From positions 558,001-622,000 of the forward strand of contig NZ_CP016452.1 of NCBI RefSeq assembly GCF_001713395.1: a DNA stretch of 64,000 nt, read 5' to 3'. Of this stretch, positions 37,686 through 46,353 are shown piece after piece. The translations under genes and the position numbers were made by a program. The notes beneath the pieces are model-generated. The model was not told where the DNA came from, did no database searches, and saw nothing but the letters and a program-made list of their open reading frames with translations. The DNA is from Sinorhizobium sp. RAC02 (GTDB lineage Bacteria; Pseudomonadota; Alphaproteobacteria; Rhizobiales; Rhizobiaceae). Every line of letters starts with the position of its first letter. Within the stretch, counting starts at the first letter, position 1.

Positions 37686-39689
37686 CTACATAAAGTCACG
37701 GGGAACGCGCTTTTCGAACGTCTTGCGGAAGACTTCGGTCTCACCTTCGTATGCGATGAGTTCGGCGGTCGTCACCCATTCCTGTGCAGTGCAGGTCAGG
37801 CGCGCGTTGGAGACGGTGCGCAGGAACCAACCATCGCGCTGCATGTCGCAGGTCCAGGTGGACTGGCCGCTCATAGAGAGTGGATCGTCCGGGCTGATCG
37901 ACCACTCTTCCTCGCGCAATTGGCGGGTGGAAAGACCCGTACCAGGCCGCTCTGAAAGCCCGCTGTCCTCATGGATATGATAGTCCGTGCGGTTGGCCGT
38001 CATATCCTTCGTCACCCAGCGCCGCGTCGTGCCGGGTGTGTGCTCGACATATTTCGGCAGCGGATCGGGATTGTCCGGTTCCTTGACCGTGATCTTCTCG
38101 TGTGCGCCGAGCTTTGGTAGTGCAAGCCCGAGCGAGGCGAGATCGAGCGTTACACCGGGATCCGTCGGCGCCGGCAGGATCATCGGCCAATAGGCGGTTG
38201 AGATCGACAGGCGGATGCGGTGGCCTTTACGGAAACGATAACCGCAAGCATCAAGCTCGATGCGGATTGTGGTTTTCTCGTTCCGGGTAATGGCCTTGGG
38301 ATTTTCGTATCCATCGCGATGAGCAAGGTTCAGCACGCCGAAGGATACGCGCGTTGCAGTGCCATCCGGATGCACGTCGATGAGGCGGGCGCAGAGATTG
38401 GCCCAGTCCCCATCGCAGGCGACCTCAACCGTCAGCACCGGGCGACCGAGGATGTCGACCTCCTCCTCCAGCACTGTCGTCTCCAAGACCATCGAGCCAG
38501 CATCATCTCCGCGTTGATCGAGCGCCATTTCCGCGTCGGGCTTCAGGGTGAAGAATTCCCCTGAGGCCGTGCCGGTGTCGAGTGGCGAGCGGATATAGCA
38601 ATCATGCCCGTGGGTGCCGGGGAGCGGGTTTCCAGAAACCAGTGTGCCTGCCTGATCGACATAGAAATTCGCGGCCTCCGGCTCGCTCCAGCTCTGCTTG
38701 CCGATCCAGAAGCCGTTGTCGAAATCGCGTCGGGGGGCAGGCCGGATATCGTCCATGATATAGGCGCGCACCTGCGGCATGGCTTCGATGCCGTTCTCTT
38801 CGCCGCGCAGCCAATGATTCCACCAGCGGATCGCCTCGCCGAGGAAGTCGGCGCGCGGCTTGGGCCAGGCAAAATGCGGATATTTGTGCACCCAGGGGCC
38901 GATCAGAGCCTTGGCCTTGTCGCCGAGGCCTTCCACCACCTTCAGCGGCGTGTTGCGGTAGCCGTCCGCCCAGCCGGCGATGACAAGAGCAGGAATTTGC
39001 ACATCGCTGAAATTCTCGCTAATGGAGCCGTGTTTCCAGAAGGAGTCGCGGCGCTGGTGCGTCAGCCACTCTTCCATGAAATAGGGCTCGTTTTCCAGCC
39101 GTTCGAGCCACATCTCGCGCCAGCGGTCGCCTACAAGTGCCGGGTCCGGCGAGCGCGACTGATAGGCCAGCATGGTCGCGGCCCAGGAAAGCTGGGCGGA
39201 AAGATGCGTGCCGTTCTTGTAGTGGATGTCGTCGTTGTAACGATCGACGGTCGAGGCGATGGAAATGACGGCTTTCAATGCCGGCGGCCTCAGGGCCGCA
39301 ACCTGCAAGCAGTTGAAGCCACCCCAGGAGATGCCCATCATGCCGACCGCGCCGTTCGACCAAGTCTGGCTGGCAATCCAGGCGATGAGTTCGCAGGCGT
39401 TTGCCAGTTCCAGCGGGGTATATTCGCCGTCGATGACGCCGTCGGACTCGCCCGAGCCCCTGATATCGACACGCACGCCGGCAATACCGGCGGCCGCGAA
39501 TTCCGGATAGGTGGAATCGTCGCGCAGGCAGGTTCCATCATGCTTGCGGTAGGGCAGGAACTCGAAAACCGCGGGTACCGGGTCGTTTTCGGCATTCTCC
39601 GGCATCCAGATGCGGGCGGCGAGCCGCGTGCCGTCGGCAAGCGTTATCCATTCGTTCTCGATGATAGTGAAGGGGCGTTTGCCAGACAT
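37686..39689 (-). CDS. CocE/NonD family hydrolase (X-Pro dipeptidyl-peptidase-like)
   Basis: A 667-residue alpha/beta hydrolase. N-terminal catalytic domain: oxyanion segment FEFLPYRKHD, VDIRGSGESDG, nucleophile elbow GISWGGFN (Ser about residue 119). The acid and His should be in AGWADGYRN and GPWVHKYPHFAW (about 245-275). The C-terminal jelly-roll domain starts about residue 350. Relatives hydrolyse cocaine, alpha-amino acid esters, glutaryl-cephalosporins or X-Pro peptides. No signal peptide is visible, so it acts in the cytoplasm. It lies 75 bases after a peptide-type binding protein gene, which suggests that the imported compound is a peptide or amino-acid ester/amide. Confidence 0.88.
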   Translation of the reverse strand: MSGKRPFTIIENEWITLADGTRLAARIWMPENAENDPVPAVFEFLPYRKHDGTCLRDDSTYPEFAAAGIAGVRVDIRGSGESDGVIDGEYTPLELANACELIAWIASQTWSNGAVGMMGISWGGFNCLQVAALRPPALKAVISIASTVDRYNDDIHYKNGTHLSAQLSWAATMLAYQSRSPDPALVGDRWREMWLERLENEPYFMEEWLTHQRRDSFWKHGSISENFSDVQIPALVIAGWADGYRNTPLKVVEGLGDKAKALIGPWVHKYPHFAWPKPRADFLGEAIRWWNHWLRGEENGIEAMPQVRAYIMDDIRPAPRRDFDNGFWIGKQSWSEPEAANFYVDQAGTLVSGNPLPGTHGHDCYIRSPLDTGTASGEFFTLKPDAEMALDQRGDDAGSMVLETTVLEEEVDILGRPVLTVEVACDGDWANLCARLIDVHPDGTATRVSFGVLNLAHRDGYENPKAITRNEKTTIRIELDACGYRFRKGHRIRLSISTAYWPMILPAPTDPGVTLDLASLGLALPKLGAHEKITVKEPDNPDPLPKYVEHTPGTTRRWVTKDMTANRTDYHIHEDSGLSERPGTGLSTRQLREEEWSISPDDPLSMSGQSTWTCDMQRDGWFLRTVSNARLTCTAQEWVTTAELIAYEGETEVFRKTFEKRVPRDFM

Positions 39690-39764
39690 GGTTCTGGATA
39701 CTCCGTTCGGGAGCGTTTGCCGCGCAAACGCTCCGACGTCCTGTAGGGGATTGGGTTGCTGAGC

Positions 39765-41363
39765 TTACGCGTCGAACCAGACGCGGCTGCCGATATAGCC
39801 ATTCGACATGTCGTTGCCGATATCGTTGACATAGCCTTTCACGCTCTTGCTCTGCGCCATGACATAGTCGTTGAAGACCGGCAGGATCAGGCCGCCCTCG
39901 TCCCGGACCATCAGCGCCATGGTGCGGTAGAGAGCCTTGCGTTTGGCTTCGTCCAGTTCGGAGCGGGCCTGCAGCACGAGCTTGTCGAAATCCTCGCGCT
40001 TGAAACGGGTGTCGTTCCATTCCGCTGTCGAGAGGTAAGAGGTCGAGTAGCGCGAATCCTGCGTCGGGCGTCCGCCCCAATAGGTGGCGCAGAAGGGCTG
40101 GGCGTTCCAGACATTCGTCCAGTAGCCGTCTTCCGGCTCGCGTCGCACCTCGATGTCGATGCCTGCCTTCTTGGCGCTTTCCTGGAAGAGCACGCCGGCG
40201 TCGACGGCGCCGGGGAAGGCGGCGCTGGAGGTCCGTAGCAGAACGGAACCCTCATGGCCGGACTTCTTGAAGTGGAATGAGGCCTTGTCGGGATCGTAGA
40301 CGCGCTGCTCGATATCTTCCGGAGCCAGCGCGTAGTTGCCGTTCACCGGATAGTCGTTGCCGATGGTGCCGTAGCCGCCGAGCACCTTGTCGAGGATCGC
40401 CTGCCGGTCGATGGCATATTTCAAGGCGAGCCTGAGGTCGTTGTTGTCGAACGGCGCGGTGTCGCAATGCATCAGGAAGGCATAGAAGCCCTTGCCGGCA
40501 TTGCGCACGATCTCCACCGTCGGCGCGCGCTCCAGCAGCGGCACGGTCTTGGGATCGATGGTGTTGATGAAGTGCACCTGGCCGGAGGAAAGGGCGGCAA
40601 TGCGCGCCGTCGTATCGTTCATCACGATGATTTCGACGCTGTCGACGAAACCGCGGTCCGAACGCCAGTCGGCGGCGTGCTTTTCGAAGGTCGCGCGCAC
40701 GCCCGCCTCAAAACTCTTCAATACATAGGGCCCGGTGCCGATGGCAGCATTGGGGTTCTCCACTCCGCCCTTAGGCTGGATGATCAGGTGGTAGTCGGTC
40801 AGAAGCAGCGGCAGGTCGGCATTGCCTTCCGTAAGCGTCAGCACCAGATCGCCCGCCTTCTCCTCGATGGTCTTGATGGAGGAGAGGAGACCGAGCGCGC
40901 CGGATTTCGAATTGGCATCCGCGTGGCGCGTCAGGGTGGCGACGACGTCGGCCACCGTCATCTTGGTCCCGTCGTGGAAGGAGACGTTATCACGCAGCTT
41001 GAGGGTCCAGACGGAGGCATCAGCAGACGGTTCCCAGCTGGTGGCGAGGGAAGGAAGCGCCGCGCCGGTCTTCGGGTCGGATTCGACCAGCGTATCGCCC
41101 CACAGACGCCCGACGACGAAGAGGACGGAGGCGCTGTAGCCTGCGGGATCAAGCGTGTCGCTGGTCGCGCCGCCGTTCATGCCGAGCTTGAGATTGCCGC
41201 CGCGTTTCGGTTCATCAGCGGCAAGGGCGGATTTCGGCATCAAAATACCGCCTGGGCTCAGCATCATTGTGCCGCCAAGGGCGGCGACGCCACCCAAGAA
41301 TTCGCGGCGGTTGACGGCGCTCGCGTAGATGGTTGCACTGGGAGTCTTGCCGAGGTCTGACAT
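39765..41363 (-). CDS. Peptide-type ABC binding protein (SBP_bac_5), Tat-exported
   Basis: A 532-residue protein from ATG 41363 (GGGGAC 7 bases upstream). The N-terminus carries a twin-arginine motif NRREFLGG and a hydrophobic stretch ending KSALAAD, so it should fold in the cytoplasm and leave by the Tat route. The body matches DppA/OppA-type proteins: LWGDTLVESD, TSWEPSADASVWTLKLRDNVSFHDG, IGTGPYVLKSF and NNDLRLALKYAIDRQAIL. No permease or ATPase genes accompany it, unlike usual opp/dpp operons; the hydrolase is the only partner. Parts of the transporter must be supplied from elsewhere. Confidence 0.9.
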   Translation of the reverse strand: MSDLGKTPSATIYASAVNRREFLGGVAALGGTMMLSPGGILMPKSALAADEPKRGGNLKLGMNGGATSDTLDPAGYSASVLFVVGRLWGDTLVESDPKTGAALPSLATSWEPSADASVWTLKLRDNVSFHDGTKMTVADVVATLTRHADANSKSGALGLLSSIKTIEEKAGDLVLTLTEGNADLPLLLTDYHLIIQPKGGVENPNAAIGTGPYVLKSFEAGVRATFEKHAADWRSDRGFVDSVEIIVMNDTTARIAALSSGQVHFINTIDPKTVPLLERAPTVEIVRNAGKGFYAFLMHCDTAPFDNNDLRLALKYAIDRQAILDKVLGGYGTIGNDYPVNGNYALAPEDIEQRVYDPDKASFHFKKSGHEGSVLLRTSSAAFPGAVDAGVLFQESAKKAGIDIEVRREPEDGYWTNVWNAQPFCATYWGGRPTQDSRYSTSYLSTAEWNDTRFKREDFDKLVLQARSELDEAKRKALYRTMALMVRDEGGLILPVFNDYVMAQSKSVKGYVNDIGNDMSNGYIGSRVWFDA

Positions 41364-41440
41364 TTTCGTGGTCCCCATTTGTGGTGTTGTCGGACCCGAG
41401 CCTAGCGTTGCACGACCGTTGCGCAATTTCGCAGGTTGAT

Positions 41441-41464
41441 GCTATTTTAAGCTAGTTTAAGCTA
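41441..41464. promoter_or_regulatory. 10-bp iterated GCTAnTTTAA sites upstream of the XRE-like gene
   Basis: GCTA occurs at 41441, 41451 and 41461, with TTTTAA and GTTTAA between, giving two full and one partial copy of a 10-base unit. One unit per helical turn places them on one DNA face. The array lies between divergent genes, 19 bases before the regulator start and 78 before the binding protein, and is a good candidate binding site for the regulator. Confidence 0.6.
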
Positions 41465-41482
41465 TGGCGAACGGATTGGCGC

Positions 41483-42271
41483 GTGGAGAATTTTCTCGAA
41501 AACCTGAAGTTGGCTTGTGCGACGCAACGCTCGATTTCACATATCTGCCGGCAGGTCGCGATCAACCGTCAGCAATTCAATCGCTATATCAACGGTGACA
41601 CGCAGCCTTCTTCGTATAATCTTGCCCGTATTGCCGACTATTTCGGATTGGCCGCCGGCGATTTCTCGCTGGCGCCGGCGATTTTTCGCCAGCGCCTGCA
41701 GAAGCTGGAACCACCTGTTGCAGTTCGGGCCGGTCTGCTCGAGGGGTTTCCAGGTGATATCGAGGCGCTTCGCAGGCACACCGGCTATTTCCAGACCTAT
41801 CATCGCTCTCCCTCCTGGCCGGGTCTCGTGATTTGCTCGTTGAGCCGGATCTATGAAGGGCATGGTGAAATGCGGGTGAAATCCATGGAGCGCATTCGCG
41901 ACAGCGACAGTGAGATTCGCCAGGATTCGAAATATACCGGCCTTGCCGCCTTCTGGCGCAACCGCATCTTCATCACCGAGCGTAGCCTCGGGATGAATCC
42001 GATGCTGTCACAGACCATCCTCATTCCGTTCGAGGCGGCGCACCAACGAGTCTACCTGCGCGGCGTAACTCTCGGCGTCGCATGGCGACAGGGAAACCTG
42101 CCCTATGCCTCACGCATGATCTGGCGCTACCTCGGCTCCAAACCCAACCTGCGGGCGACGCTGTCGCGCTGCGGCGTGCTGCCGCTTAACGCGCGGCAGT
42201 TGCCACCAACGGTACGGAGCTTCCTCGATGGCCCCCCAGCTGAGCTTCTGACCGTGCCGACTGAATACTGA
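41483..42271 (+). CDS. XRE-like helix-turn-helix regulator with unknown effector domain
   Basis: A 262-residue protein from GTG 41483. Residues 10-60 form a helix-turn-helix (SISHICRQVAINRQQFNRYINGDTQPSSYNLARIADYF) of the Cro/CI type with NRQQFNRYINGD as recognition region. The remaining 200 residues include LLEGFPGDIEALRRHTGYFQTYHRSPSWPG and have no cofactor motif I recognise; the pattern is conserved in alphaproteobacterial XRE regulators to my knowledge. Divergent from the binding-protein/hydrolase operon and so probably its regulator. Confidence 0.8.
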   Translation: MENFLENLKLACATQRSISHICRQVAINRQQFNRYINGDTQPSSYNLARIADYFGLAAGDFSLAPAIFRQRLQKLEPPVAVRAGLLEGFPGDIEALRRHTGYFQTYHRSPSWPGLVICSLSRIYEGHGEMRVKSMERIRDSDSEIRQDSKYTGLAAFWRNRIFITERSLGMNPMLSQTILIPFEAAHQRVYLRGVTLGVAWRQGNLPYASRMIWRYLGSKPNLRATLSRCGVLPLNARQLPPTVRSFLDGPPAELLTVPTEY

Positions 42272-42363
42272 CGAGGCCCAGGAGAGTCGTCCTGTCGAAG
42301 GTTCAAGAGGCTGCGACATCACGAGGACGAATCATGTTGCAAGGGGCGATGACCATGACATGA

Positions 42364-42687
42364 ATCAGCCCGGCAAGACGGCTGTCTGTTTTCCTGATCG
42401 GCCTTCTTCTCGCTTCGCCGCTGTCGGCGGCGGAGCGTGCCGTCGCGCCGGGCTCGGGCAGCATCAGCGCGCCTCACAAAATCGACGGTCATTAAGTACG
42501 TATCGGCACCAGTGTCGGGATCGCGGTCATTACCGGGGAAAGCCCAGAGCCTGATGACTGCTTGAAGCAAGCGGACAAAGCGCTAAATCGAGCCAAAGAA
42601 AACGGTCGGAGACAGGCCTTCTTTTACGAACACAATCATTTGTTTGAGGTTAAACGACAGAGAGCTGCCATGCGTGGACGGATCTGA
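42364..42687 (+). pseudogene. GGDEF-domain stub joined to a signal-peptide-like sequence
   Basis: One frame, interrupted once by TAA at 42493, first encodes a signal-peptide-like run (ARRLSVFLIGLLLASPLSAAE, from 42373) and then SAPHKIDGH-stop-VRIGTSVGIAVITGE and DDCLKQADKALNRAKENGR, the last about 60 residues of a GGDEF domain. There is no start codon in frame (TGA at 42361) and the catalytic GGDEF loop is absent. It is what remains after a large internal deletion of a secreted or membrane diguanylate cyclase, or of two genes joined together. Confidence 0.75.
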
Positions 42688-42836
42688 CGGCGGAGTATCG
42701 GCGCTGATCGTTCTACTGACATTTTTTCTGGCCCATGAAGCCAGATGGCTCGCGTCCGGGGCTTTTTTTGTGGAAGGGCCGGGAATATCGGGGAGCGGCA
42801 GCGGTGGTGTTGTGGCCGACTGACGGAGAGGGGCGG

Positions 42837-43829
42837 CTACGAAAACCCATCCACGACGCACGTAATCAGATCGTGATCGGAAAGCGGGCGACCGGTAGCA
42901 TCCAGCGACGGAGTGATCCGGCTATCGCCGATCCTTACGCCGCGTGACAGGAACCAGTCGAGCTTGAGCGGGCGCGCTGGTGCCGCGCTGATCAGGCTTT
43001 GCCGCAGCGTCGGCACGTCCAGCGGACTGCCATGACGGTCGAAACCGCGGGCAGCGCTCATGGCGAACAGCCCTTCCGCTTCGAAATTCCCATCGTCCTG
43101 AAGTCCCGTATTGAGATCACCGCCAATCAACACGGGCAGGCCGGAGAAATGGGCGTCCAGTACGTCGATCAGTTCGCGCACCTGTCTTTCTCGGTAGGCT
43201 GCACTGGTGGCGCTCTCCAGATGGGTGGAGACGGCAAGAAAAGGGCCGCTTTCGGTACGGACCACGGCACCTATTGCGAAGCGTTCGCCAAGACGCGGCT
43301 GATCGCCGCCGTTTATCAACCAGATGCGTTCGCCCCAGAGCCGGATCATGAAGGGATCTTCTATGGGAACCGCCGCCATCAGCGCGTTGCCATGAAAACC
43401 CTTCTCGTTGAAATCATCGCGGCAGAAGGCGCGTTCGGTTTCGGAGCCGAGATCGAGTTCGATGAACTCCACGCCGTAGGCGTAGCTCATGCCTAGCGCG
43501 CCAGCGAGCTCGGCCGTCGGATGGCGCTGCTGCGTGCGCGCCATGCCATTGTCCATCTCCGAGAGAAGCACGACCGTCGCACCCGTCGCAGCAAGGTGGA
43601 TAGCGCTCTCCGGGGGGAAAAGGCAGCGCTCGAGATTCCAGGCGGCGACGGTGAACGGAAAGGCGAGCGGTGCGGCGGCGGAAGAAGTCCCGCCGCGCTC
43701 GATGCTAATAATTTCCGGCCGCTCGGCCATGGCCGCATCATAGGCAGCGGCCGTTCTCTCCATAGCCGCAATACCCGCCCGGTCAGAGAAGGGGGGAACA
43801 TCGAGGGCCGCAACGGTACGTGTTATCAA
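42837..43829 (-). CDS. Endonuclease/exonuclease/phosphatase-family hydrolase
   Basis: A 330-residue protein of the DNase I-like metal-dependent phosphoesterase fold. AAWNLERC (about 63), the metal Glu region [26 protein letters not shown] (His), GGDLNTGL (about 240; Asp/Asn pair) and [11 protein letters not shown] at the end (catalytic His) are all visible. It overlaps the upstream ugpC-like gene stop by 4 bases, so it once belonged to a sugar/glycerophosphate uptake operon, where it may have released phosphate or sugar from a phosphodiester. Its promoter may have been lost with the truncation upstream. Confidence 0.85.
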   Translation of the reverse strand: MITRTVAALDVPPFSDRAGIAAMERTAAAYDAAMAERPEIISIERGGTSSAAAPLAFPFTVAAWNLERCLFPPESAIHLAATGATVVLLSEMDNGMARTQQRHPTAELAGALGMSYAYGVEFIELDLGSETERAFCRDDFNEKGFHGNALMAAVPIEDPFMIRLWGERIWLINGGDQPRLGERFAIGAVVRTESGPFLAVSTHLESATSAAYRERQVRELIDVLDAHFSGLPVLIGGDLNTGLQDDGNFEAEGLFAMSAARGFDRHGSPLDVPTLRQSLISAAPARPLKLDWFLSRGVRIGDSRITPSLDATGRPLSDHDLITCVVDGFS

Positions 43830-44700
43830 GAGGCTCTTCCCCGTTCCTGCCGCGTGCCATCAGCACCGAACATGTGCAGCACGTCGGCACTACCGCCGAC
43901 GGTCACCTCGCTGCCGATCTCGATGCGCGTGCGGCCCGAAACGCGGACGACGAGGTCTGTGCCATCGGCCAGCTTGCCATGCAGCAGGCTTTCGGGCCCG
44001 ACGAGCTCGATGCCATCGACCCGCACCGTCGCCTGGAAATCGAAGGGCTTACCATCCGCCGAGACGATCGACAGGTCCTCCGGCCGCACGCCCAGCGTAT
44101 AGCCGCCCTTCGGCCGCGGCACATGCCCCGCCAGCGACCAGCCGGAGGGCGCATCCGCGCCCTGCAGGAGGTTCATCGACGGCGAGCCGATGAAGGTGGC
44201 GACAAAAGTGGTTGCCGGCTTCTCATAAAGTTCGAGCGGCGTGCCGACCTGCTCGATGCGGCCGGCATTGACGACGACGAGCCGGTCGGCAAGCGTCATC
44301 GCTTCCATCTGGTCGTGGGTGACATAGACGCTCGTCGTGCCGAGCGCGCGCTGCAGGCGCTTCATCTCGATGCGCATCTGGCCGCGCAGCTTGGCGTCGA
44401 GGTTGGAAAGCGGCTCGTCTAACAGGAAAGCGGCGGGCTCGCGCACGATGGCCCGGCCCATGGCGACGCGCTGGCGCTGACCACCCGAAAGCTGGCGCGG
44501 CTTGCGATCGAGATACTGCGCTATTTCCAGCGTCTTGGCGGCGCTGGCGATGCGCCGGTCGATCTCGGCGGGCGGCGTGTTGCGGTTCTTCAGGCCATAG
44601 GCGAGATTCTGGCGCACTGTCATATGCGGATAGAGCGCATAGTTCTGGAAGACCATGGCGATGTCGCGCTCTGCCGGCTCCACATCGTTGACCCGGCCGT
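43826..44700 (-). pseudogene. ugpC: UgpC/MalK-type ABC ATPase lacking its N-terminus
   Basis: From about 44700 to the stop at 43826 this is a clear sn-glycerol-3-phosphate/sugar importer ATPase: [25 protein letters not shown] (Q-loop), [19 protein letters not shown] (signature), [14 protein letters not shown] (Walker B), THDQMEAM (H-loop) and a C-terminal OB-type domain. The first about 70 residues including Walker A (GPSGCGKST in relatives) are missing; the open frame to 44806 carries unrelated sequence. Without a P-loop it cannot bind ATP normally. The permease and binding-protein genes expected upstream are also gone, replaced by the KaiC gene on the other strand. Confidence 0.85.
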
Positions 44701-44856
44701 GGTGCGTTCCGGCCAATGTTGGACATTCCACGCCATGAGAGCTTGCCGGTTCATAATCCTGATGATCACCAAAATGGCCAATCGGCGACGGCGCCTTCTG
44801 TTGCAATGTTCGTTCGTCGCTCTATCTCAGTTCTCGAGTAGCAACGGGATGTGTAT

Positions 44857-46353
44857 ATGGAAGCGAAGGCATTAACAGGCATTGATGGGCTCGATGACAT
44901 CCTGTCTGGTGGGTTCACGAGGCGCCATGTGTTTCTCCTTGAAGGGTCCCCCGGTACGGGCAAGACCACGATTGCCTTGCAGTTCCTCAAGCAGGGTGCG
45001 GAGCAGGGGGAGAAATGCCTCTACATCACATTGTCTGAAACCGAAGATGAATTGCGTGATAGCGCGGCGTCGCACGGAATGGAGCTTTCCGGGCAAATTG
45101 AGATTTTTGAACTCGTGCCACCAGAGAGCCTTCTTGATGCCGATCAGCAGCAGAGCCTGCTTTACTCATCCGACTTGGAACTTGGTGAAACGACGAAGAT
45201 GATTTTTGAGGCCTTCGCAAGGCTTCGACCCTCTCGTGTCGTGCTCGATAGCCTCTCCGAGATCAGGCTGCTTGCACAAAGCTCCCTGCGCTATCGCCGC
45301 CAGATCTTGGCCTTAAAGCACTACTTCTCCAAGACCGGTGCCACTGTTCTTCTGCTGGACGATATGACGGCGGAGAACATGGATAAGACCGTGCATAGCG
45401 TAGTTCATGGTGTTGTTCACCTGGAGCAATTGGCGCCTGATTACGGCTCAGAGCGGCGCCGTCTTCGTATCGTGAAATATCGTGGACAGGCGTTTAGGGG
45501 CGGCTATCATGACTTCACGATCAAGACTGGTGGTGTTTCTGTCTTCCCACGGCTGCGCGCAATTGAACATCGGACGGATTTCGAACGAACGCCCCTGGGC
45601 AGCGGGATTGGCCATCTCGATGCCCTGCTTGGCGGCGGTATTGAGCGCGGCTCGAGCACCCTCCTCATAGGCCCGGCCGGAACGGGGAAGAGCCTGTTCG
45701 CCCTTCAATTTGTGAAGGCTGCAGTAGGCCGGGGAGAAAAAGCGGCGATTTTCATATTTGACGAGGAGCTTGGCCTGCTGTTCTCCCGCACAAAGGCGCT
45801 CGGGCTGGATCTCGAACGCATGCGAGACGAGGGAGCGATTTACATCGAGCAGTTGGATGCGGCGGAACTCTCGCCAGGAGAGTTCGCGCAGCGCGTCCGC
45901 GACAAAGTTGCCACCTTTGATGCGAAAACAGTCGTTATCGACAGCGTCAATGGTTACCAAGCGTCGATGCCAGAGGAAAATGCACTTATTCTGCATTTGC
46001 ACGAGTTGCTACAATATCTAAACCGCCAGGGTACAAACACTTATCTTACCGTTGCGCAGCACGGGTTAGTGGGAGACATGAAGTCCCCGGTGGATGTAAC
46101 TTACCTTGCTGATACCGTAATATTACTGCGTTACTTCGAGGCGCTCGGTAAGGTGAGGCGCGCTGTCTCGGTGATAAAGAAGCGCACTGGGTTCCATGAA
46201 GACACTATTCGAGAGTTCCGTATCACGAATGCCGGGCTGACTTTGGGCGCGCCGCTTTCGGGCTTTCAAGGCGTTTTGAGAGGGGTGCCGACGTTTGTCG
46301 GCGAGCCCCAAGTCGCCCCGCGTCCCAACGATGGTGGCGACAATTCCCAATAA
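44857..46353 (+). CDS. KaiC-family double RecA-like ATPase
   Basis: A 498-residue protein from ATG 44857 (GGGA 7 bases upstream). Two KaiC domains: Walker A GSPGTGKTT (about 33) and GPAGTGKSL (about 270), each followed by a Walker B-like hydrophobic-Asp (VVLDSLSE, VVIDSVNG). The catalytic acid positions read TLSETED in the first domain and FDEELG in the second. At the KaiC autophosphorylation site (S431/T432 of the cyanobacterial protein) I align DVTYLADTVILL, so Thr-Tyr replaces Ser-Thr. No kaiA or kaiB is present. The next gene, a hybrid kinase, overlaps the end by about 23 bases, which implies a shared signalling function rather than a full clock. Confidence 0.9.
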   Translation: MEAKALTGIDGLDDILSGGFTRRHVFLLEGSPGTGKTTIALQFLKQGAEQGEKCLYITLSETEDELRDSAASHGMELSGQIEIFELVPPESLLDADQQQSLLYSSDLELGETTKMIFEAFARLRPSRVVLDSLSEIRLLAQSSLRYRRQILALKHYFSKTGATVLLLDDMTAENMDKTVHSVVHGVVHLEQLAPDYGSERRRLRIVKYRGQAFRGGYHDFTIKTGGVSVFPRLRAIEHRTDFERTPLGSGIGHLDALLGGGIERGSSTLLIGPAGTGKSLFALQFVKAAVGRGEKAAIFIFDEELGLLFSRTKALGLDLERMRDEGAIYIEQLDAAELSPGEFAQRVRDKVATFDAKTVVIDSVNGYQASMPEENALILHLHELLQYLNRQGTNTYLTVAQHGLVGDMKSPVDVTYLADTVILLRYFEALGKVRRAVSVIKKRTGFHEDTIREFRITNAGLTLGAPLSGFQGVLRGVPTFVGEPQVAPRPNDGGDNSQ

